In this document: piece after piece, positions 60,227-64,000 of the stretch
How positions within the stretch are numbered: the stretch's first letter is position 1
Layout of the letters: every line of letters starts with the position of its first letter
Source of the DNA: Verrucomicrobiaceae bacterium
GTDB taxonomy: Bacteria > Verrucomicrobiota > Verrucomicrobiia > Verrucomicrobiales > Verrucomicrobiaceae
NCBI GenBank assembly: GCA_947458455.1
Contig: CANGYJ010000008.1
Span: forward strand, 248,001-312,000
Direction of reading: 5' to 3'
Length of the DNA stretch: 64,000 nucleotides
Position numbers and translations under genes: made by a program
Notes under the pieces: model-generated
Seen by the model: the letters and a program-made list of their open reading frames with translations, nothing else
Told to the model about the DNA's origin: nothing
Databases searched by the model: none

Positions 60227-60628
60227 ATGATCACTTTTGCCCCCCGAGATTCGAAAGAAGCCGTCGAAGAAGGCCTGCAATTTGCGCCCAAATTTGATGA
60301 GCATGGCCTCATCGCTGCGATGGCGGTGGATGCAGACACGAATGCTCCGCTGATGCTGGCCTACATGAACGAGGAATCGCTGCGCATGACGCTGGAGCTG
60401 GGGCAGGCCGTTTACTGGAGCCGCAGCCGGAAGACGCTCTGGCACAAAGGGGCGACCAGCGGTGAGTTTCAGGAGATCGTGGAGATCCGCACGGATTGCG
60501 ATCAGGATGCGCTGGTGCTGCGGGTAAAGCAGCGCGGTGGCGGCTGCTGCCACACGAAGCGGGCCTCATGCTTTTACCGCGTGGTGAAGCTGGTGGATGG
60601 CCAGGCGATGCTGGAGAAGAAGGCTTGA
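60227..60628 (+). CDS. hisI: Phosphoribosyl-AMP cyclohydrolase
   Basis: 133 residues. Hydrolyses phosphoribosyl-AMP in histidine synthesis. Metal-site motifs: IRTDCDQDAL (C91 with the following aspartates) and GGGCCHTKRASCFYRVV (C108, H109, C115). The family core LLAYMNEESLRMTLELGQAVYWSRSRKTLWHKGATSG is intact. HisI only, without the HisE pyrophosphatase domain. A terminator hairpin follows 16 bases after the stop. Confidence 0.95.
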   Translation: MITFAPRDSKEAVEEGLQFAPKFDEHGLIAAMAVDADTNAPLMLAYMNEESLRMTLELGQAVYWSRSRKTLWHKGATSGEFQEIVEIRTDCDQDALVLRVKQRGGGCCHTKRASCFYRVVKLVDGQAMLEKKA

Positions 60629-60644
60629 GCACCCGGACAAACAA

Positions 60645-60671
60645 AAAGGACGGCTTTTTCAGCCGTCCTTT
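60645..60671. terminator. Bidirectional rho-independent terminator between hisI and the lipoprotein gene
   Basis: AAAGGACGGCT (60645-60655) pairs perfectly with AGCCGTCCTTT (60661-60671) around a five-base loop. T-rich sequence follows on the plus strand (TTTCCTT), and on the minus strand the run TTTTTGTTTG follows. It serves both convergent genes. Confidence 0.85.
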
Positions 60672-60697
60672 CCTTGAAAACTGTCTCGAAAAGCCGA

Positions 60698-60892
60698 TCA
60701 ACGGCTCTGCGGCACCATCGGGCCGTAGCGGGCGGTGCCCTCCCACTGGCGTGGACGATTCCAAGGCAGGCTGCTGGCCCCATCACTAGGCGGGCCGACG
60801 ACTTTCTTGCGCTTCGGCACATCTGAAGAGCACGAGGCTAGGCAGGAGAGAACTGAAACGACGGAGAGACTGAGAAGGAACTTCGTTTTCAT
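60698..60892 (-). CDS. Small lipoprotein
   Basis: 64 residues. Signal peptide with a lipobox: LSVVSVLSCLASC, cysteine at about residue 21. The mature part is short and polar: SSDVPKRKKVVGPPSDGASSL, ending PMVPQSR. I do not recognise it. It is the last of three minus-strand genes (27 bases after the coiled-coil gene) and is followed by the terminator. Confidence 0.8.
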   Translation of the reverse strand: MKTKFLLSLSVVSVLSCLASCSSDVPKRKKVVGPPSDGASSLPWNRPRQWEGTARYGPMVPQSR

Positions 60893-60919
60893 AGCGCGAG
60901 CCGCTCCAAGCGGCGCAGA

Positions 60920-61711
60920 TTACTTACCAGCAGTCAGGTTTTCAAGGATCACACGGTCTCCTGGAACGATGGAGGAGCCACCGTAGATCGCATCTGGCAC
61001 GATGCTGGCCACGGAGCGGCCGCCTTCGACGCTAAGGATGCTGATTTTGCCGACGGTCTGGCGATTGCGGGTGACGAGCAGTTTGGTGTCCTGCTCGATG
61101 CCGGAGGCTTTGCCTGCATCGATCACCACAAAGCCCCAATCGGGATTCACGGCGAGCACGCGGGCCTGGAGGGAGTTCCGCTCAAACATCTTTTGGCGCT
61201 CTACGATCTTGCGGGTGATCTCGTCGAGCTTCTTCTGGGCATCCGCGATCTTCGCCTCCTCAGTTTTGACTTCGTCGGCCTTGGCGAGGGCCTGAGCTTC
61301 GAGCTCCGCCTGCTCTTTTTTCATGCGATTGATGTCCTCGGCGATGGTCTCGGCCTTTACGCCTGGTGGGAGTTCAGGCAAGGAGTCTTCGAGATCCTTC
61401 TTTTTCTTGAGGCTGATATCCAGCTCTTCTTGGACGCGTTTCGCATCGCTATCGGCGAGGGTGAAACGATTCTTGTTCTGTTTGAGGCGCTCTTGCTCGA
61501 CATCGAGATCACCTTTGATTTTGGCGACATCACCCGAGATGCGGGCGCAGTCAGCGAGGACGGCTGCATCGGCCTGTTTTTCACGGGCGATCTCGCTGTT
61601 GATCTGAGCGATGTTATTGCGCACATCGGAGAAGCTGCGGCCGTTCTTGAAGGCGAAGACCAAGGCCACGCCGGTGACAAGGATGGAAAGGATGAACAGG
61701 ACTTTAATCAT
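60920..61711 (-). CDS. Membrane-anchored coiled-coil protein (cassette copy B)
   Basis: 263 residues. One N-terminal membrane helix (IKVLFILSILVTGVALVFAF), then long heptad-rich coiled coil (about residues 25-180; e.g. LDVEQERLKQNKNRF, KRVQEELDISLKKKKDLE), then a C-terminal beta domain with the segments NPDWGFVVIDAGKASGIEQD, KISILSVEGGRSVASIV and SSIVPGDRVIL. The same tail arrangement (NEWGFVVLSKG...SIRPGDLVV) occurs in the next upstream gene, so they are paralogs. Likely an envelope spacer or scaffold. Function unknown. Confidence 0.85.
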   Translation of the reverse strand: MIKVLFILSILVTGVALVFAFKNGRSFSDVRNNIAQINSEIAREKQADAAVLADCARISGDVAKIKGDLDVEQERLKQNKNRFTLADSDAKRVQEELDISLKKKKDLEDSLPELPPGVKAETIAEDINRMKKEQAELEAQALAKADEVKTEEAKIADAQKKLDEITRKIVERQKMFERNSLQARVLAVNPDWGFVVIDAGKASGIEQDTKLLVTRNRQTVGKISILSVEGGRSVASIVPDAIYGGSSIVPGDRVILENLTAGK

Positions 61712-61765
61712 GAGCGGGAGGAAATTGACGTTGCGTGACGGTTGGGGCGAACGGCTGGAGAGGGA

Positions 61766-62830
61766 TTATTTCGCGGGTGGAGCTGCACCAAAAGGATCAG
61801 CGGTGCTCGGTGCGGCTGGCGTGCCAGCACCACCTGCGGCTGGAGCCGCAGGTGCTCCGAAGGGATCCGAAGCGGCTGGAGCCATGCCGCCAGCAGGGGG
61901 AGCCGCGCCAAAAGGATCCGAAGCGGCTGGAGCAGCGGGTGCCATGCCGCCAGCGGGTGGAGCACCAAAAGGATCCGCAGCCGCAGGTGCGCCCGAAGCA
62001 GCGGGAGCCACGGGTGCGGCGGCAGCGCCAGCAGCGGCGGTTTTTGGAGCAGGCTGTGCCTGGGGAGCAGCCACGACGAGGTCTCCGGGGCGAATGCTGG
62101 TGCCTTCAGCAAGGCTTCCCTTCACGATGTCCGCCACGGAAGTGCTTTGCTCCACATTCCGCACCTTGAGCTTGCCGATAACTTCCTTGCCGCGCTTCAC
62201 ATCAAGATCAGCGTTCGCAAAGACGCCACCACCGTTGCCTTTGCTGAGCACCACAAAGCCCCATTCATTAAAAGAGCGAGAGACGCTGGCAGTGAAATCA
62301 GGCTCCACGATGCCTTTGCGGCCGCGGGCCTCACGTTCCTCAGCGGATTTGACGCCATCGAGCAGGCCTTTCACGTTTTCCTGGGCACTGGCGAAGCGCT
62401 GATTCTGATTGGCGAGAGCACCCTCGGCCTCTTTCTTTTTGTTGGTAAGGTCTTTGATGGTGGCCATGAGCTTGGTGATGTCACCCGCCTCGTCGATCTT
62501 CCCCTGAAGTTCTTTGACCACCTTTGCCACACCTTCGAGGTTGATTTTGACTTGGGCCAGCTCCTGCTCCTTCTCCTGAGCCTTGGCGGCGGTGTCAGTG
62601 ACCTCCGCTTTGATTTTTTCGATCTCCTTGGTCGCTTCCGCAAGATCACCCGCGTGCTTGGTCTTGGCCTCCTCGGCGGCTTTTTTATGCTCCTGCACGG
62701 AGACGAGATTCTTTTGCGTATACTCCTCGCGAGCACGCTCGTTCTTCAGACGTTCCTGATTTTTCCAGGCAAAAAAGGCAGAGCCTGCGAGGCAGACGGC
62801 AGCGAGAGCAGATAAAATTTTCCAGGCCAT
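61766..62830 (-). CDS. Membrane-anchored coiled-coil protein with Ala/Pro tail repeats (cassette copy A)
   Basis: 354 residues from the ATG at 62830; 33 further in-frame codons upstream are not leader-like. N-terminal helix WKILSALAAVCLAGSAFFAW, coiled coil of about 130 residues (KKAAEEAKTKHAGDLAEATKEIEKI), a beta domain homologous to copy B, then a tail of about 90 residues with four DPFGA units separated by PPAGGMAPAA-like runs. The tail may be a flexible spacer through the periplasm or cell wall. Transcribed toward copy B (gap 54 bases). Confidence 0.85.
   Translation of the reverse strand: MAWKILSALAAVCLAGSAFFAWKNQERLKNERAREEYTQKNLVSVQEHKKAAEEAKTKHAGDLAEATKEIEKIKAEVTDTAAKAQEKEQELAQVKINLEGVAKVVKELQGKIDEAGDITKLMATIKDLTNKKKEAEGALANQNQRFASAQENVKGLLDGVKSAEEREARGRKGIVEPDFTASVSRSFNEWGFVVLSKGNGGGVFANADLDVKRGKEVIGKLKVRNVEQSTSVADIVKGSLAEGTSIRPGDLVVAAPQAQPAPKTAAAGAAAAPVAPAASGAPAAADPFGAPPAGGMAPAAPAASDPFGAAPPAGGMAPAASDPFGAPAAPAAGGAGTPAAPSTADPFGAAPPAK
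61775..61990 (-). repeat. Internal repeats encoding DPFGA/PPAGGMAPAA tail
   Basis: The DNA carries AAAAGGATCCGAAGCGGCTGG-type units four times with variation, encoding the repeated DPFGA and AAPAGGMAP-like stretches of the tail. Such tracts easily change length. Confidence 0.8.
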
Positions 62831-63006
62831 GTGTGATGAGGGGAGAGATTGAATTTTTTGTTTTACCGAAAACCCATCCTTTCGACAACAGCATTTTTTC
62901 ACAGGAGTGAAGTTATTGAGTTCTTTCACCTCCAGGGGGCTCCCAAAGCCCGAATTCCTTCGAGAATCGTGCTTGTGCCATCCCGGATGCCGTGCACGGA
63001 TGACCG

Positions 63007-63104
63007 CGTCAGGGACCGTGGATGTTCAGCTTGCGAACCCCGCCAGGTCCGGAAGGAAGCAACGGCAGCCTGCCTGCTCATGCTGCGGTTCCCTGGCATT
63101 TTTT
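63007..63104 (+). ncRNA. ffs: Signal recognition particle RNA (small bacterial type)
   Basis: The conserved domain IV loop AGGTCCGGAAGGAAGCA lies at 63045-63061. The flanking arms pair: TCAGGGACCG near 63009 with CGGTTCCCTGG near 63086-63096, and GATGTTCAGC with GCTCATGC. A run of six T follows at 63099-63104, forming a terminator. The length, about 95 bases, fits the 4.5S-like class. The end points are approximate. Confidence 0.93.
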
Positions 63105-63153
63105 CAAAAATTTCGCGGCAGAGAGCACTCGCAGCGCCGTTAAAGCGGTCTGC

Positions 63154-64000
63154 ATGACCCGCCTCACCTTCTTCCTTGCTCTTGTTTGCCTTGGCTGCTC
63201 CCTCCAGGCCGCCGATCTCCCCGGTAAAAAGCCGAATATCATCTTCCTGCTCACCGATGACCAGGGCTACGGCGATCTCTCCTCCCACGGCAATCCCATT
63301 CTCAAGACACCGAATCTTGACCGCCTGAATGCCGAGGGCGTGCGTTTCGAGGACTTCTGCGTGAGCCCCACCTGCGCCCCCACCCGCTCTGCCCTGCTCA
63401 CCGGGCGTCACGAGTTCAAAAACGGTATCACGCACACCATCCTCGAACGTGAACGCCTCACGCCGAAGGCCACCACGCTGGCCCAGGTGCTGAAAACCGC
63501 CGGTTACACCACCGGCATCTTTGGTAAATGGCACCTCGGTGATGAGCCGGAGTATTGGCCCAGTGCCCGCGGCTTTGATGAAATGTTCATCCATGGAGCT
63601 GGCGGCATCGGCCAGACCTATCCCGGCTCCTGCGGCGATGCGCCGGGGAATAAATACTTCGACCCCGCGATCCTCCACAACGGCACCTTCGAGAAAACTC
63701 AGGGCTACTGCACCGATGTGTTCTTTTCCCAGGCCGCGAAATGGATCGAAAGTGTGAAGGGCAAGCAGCCCTTCTATTGCCACCTCGCCACGAACGCCCC
63801 GCACGGTCCCTACATTGCCCGCCCGGAGGACAAAGCCCTTTTTAAAGACAAGGTCGAGGGCGAGGACGTGCAGAACTTCTTCGGCATGCTCCATAACATC
63901 GACCAGAACCTCGGCCGCCTCCTCGACAAGCTGAAGGAATGGGGCATCGAGAAGGACACGCTTGTCATCTATATCAATGACAACGGCGGCACCGCCGGAA
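63154..64000 (+). CDS. Secreted sulfatase, N-terminal part (3' end outside window)
   Basis: 282 residues visible from the ATG at 63154 (signal peptide MTRLTFFLALVCLGCSLQA); open at the right edge. Metal site KPNIIFLLTDDQGYGDLSS, formylglycine site TCAPTRSALLTGRH (C74, R78, CxPTR type), GKWHLGDEPEYWP, HLATNAPHGPY, and YINDNGGTAG at the end of the window. Its start lies 50 bases after the SRP RNA T-run. Not part of the main sulfatase operon. Confidence 0.93.
   Translation, partial: MTRLTFFLALVCLGCSLQAADLPGKKPNIIFLLTDDQGYGDLSSHGNPILKTPNLDRLNAEGVRFEDFCVSPTCAPTRSALLTGRHEFKNGITHTILERERLTPKATTLAQVLKTAGYTTGIFGKWHLGDEPEYWPSARGFDEMFIHGAGGIGQTYPGSCGDAPGNKYFDPAILHNGTFEKTQGYCTDVFFSQAAKWIESVKGKQPFYCHLATNAPHGPYIARPEDKALFKDKVEGEDVQNFFGMLHNIDQNLGRLLDKLKEWGIEKDTLVIYINDNGGTAG

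Overview
The window looks like chromosomal DNA of a Verrucomicrobiota bacterium, probably of the Verrucomicrobiaceae/Prosthecobacter type. The reasons are high G+C in most genes, many secreted proteins with Sec or Tat-like leaders, and several families typical of the Planctomycetes-Verrucomicrobia-Chlamydiae (PVC) group: DUF1501, DUF1552, DUF1549/DUF1553, planctomycete-type heme domains, ThuA, DUF1080, DUF5069 and five sulfatases. The genus is an inference. No tRNA, rRNA, CRISPR array, transposase or phage gene was seen. One structural RNA, the small SRP RNA, lies near the right end.

Layout. 1-1.6 kb: end of a sialidase-like gene and an esterase. 1.7-5.6 kb: a two-gene insert of visibly lower G+C. 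It encodes a protein with a RAMA/DUF4357-like C-terminus and a 1060-residue GHKL (HSP90/sacsin-like) ATPase with a C-terminal DUF3883-type nuclease-like domain; this is the best candidate for an uncharacterised defence system. 5.8-16.3 kb: secreted catabolic proteins (sugar isomerase-like, ThuA, SGNH and alpha/beta hydrolases, DUF1501, metallo-hydrolase). 16.3-23.7 kb, mostly minus strand: two DUF1552 proteins, a leucine-rich-repeat protein, 6-phosphofructokinase, DUF5069 and DUF1501, interrupted by a gene-poor stretch (19.7-20.35 kb) with a gene fragment and nested inverted repeats. 23.8-31.1 kb: PpnP, a Uma2 nuclease, an anchored SNase-like protein, DUF1501, and a FIST sensor paired with a hybrid histidine kinase behind two identical palindromes. 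31.2-38 kb: heme-binding DUF1549/1553, WD40 and PPC-domain proteins. 40.5-49.3 kb: a tightly packed seven-gene plus-strand operon with four sulfatases and a family-6 polysaccharide lyase, probably for a sulfated uronic-acid polymer. 49.3-53.7 kb: RNA-modification fusion protein, DNA exonuclease-like metallo-hydrolase and chorismate synthase. 53.7-60.2 kb: a giant 1603-residue heme/beta-propeller protein and a divergent glycosidase-like gene. 60.2-63.1 kb: hisI, a three-gene lipoprotein/coiled-coil cassette, and SRP RNA. A fifth sulfatase runs off the right edge.

The strongest non-gene signal is a population of short palindromic (REP-like) elements. Most are two hairpins bracketed by GTAG at one end and CTAC at the other, or variants of that plan. 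They occur between genes, but also inside open reading frames without breaking them: four in the 1603-residue gene and one in the 806-residue PPC gene. One element supplies a stop codon and another supplies the C-terminal tail of a sulfatase. The window also holds decaying genes: a signal-peptide remnant, a polysaccharide-deacetylase fragment, a C-terminal fragment of a secreted protein, and a gene whose signal peptide starts at ATC instead of ATG.
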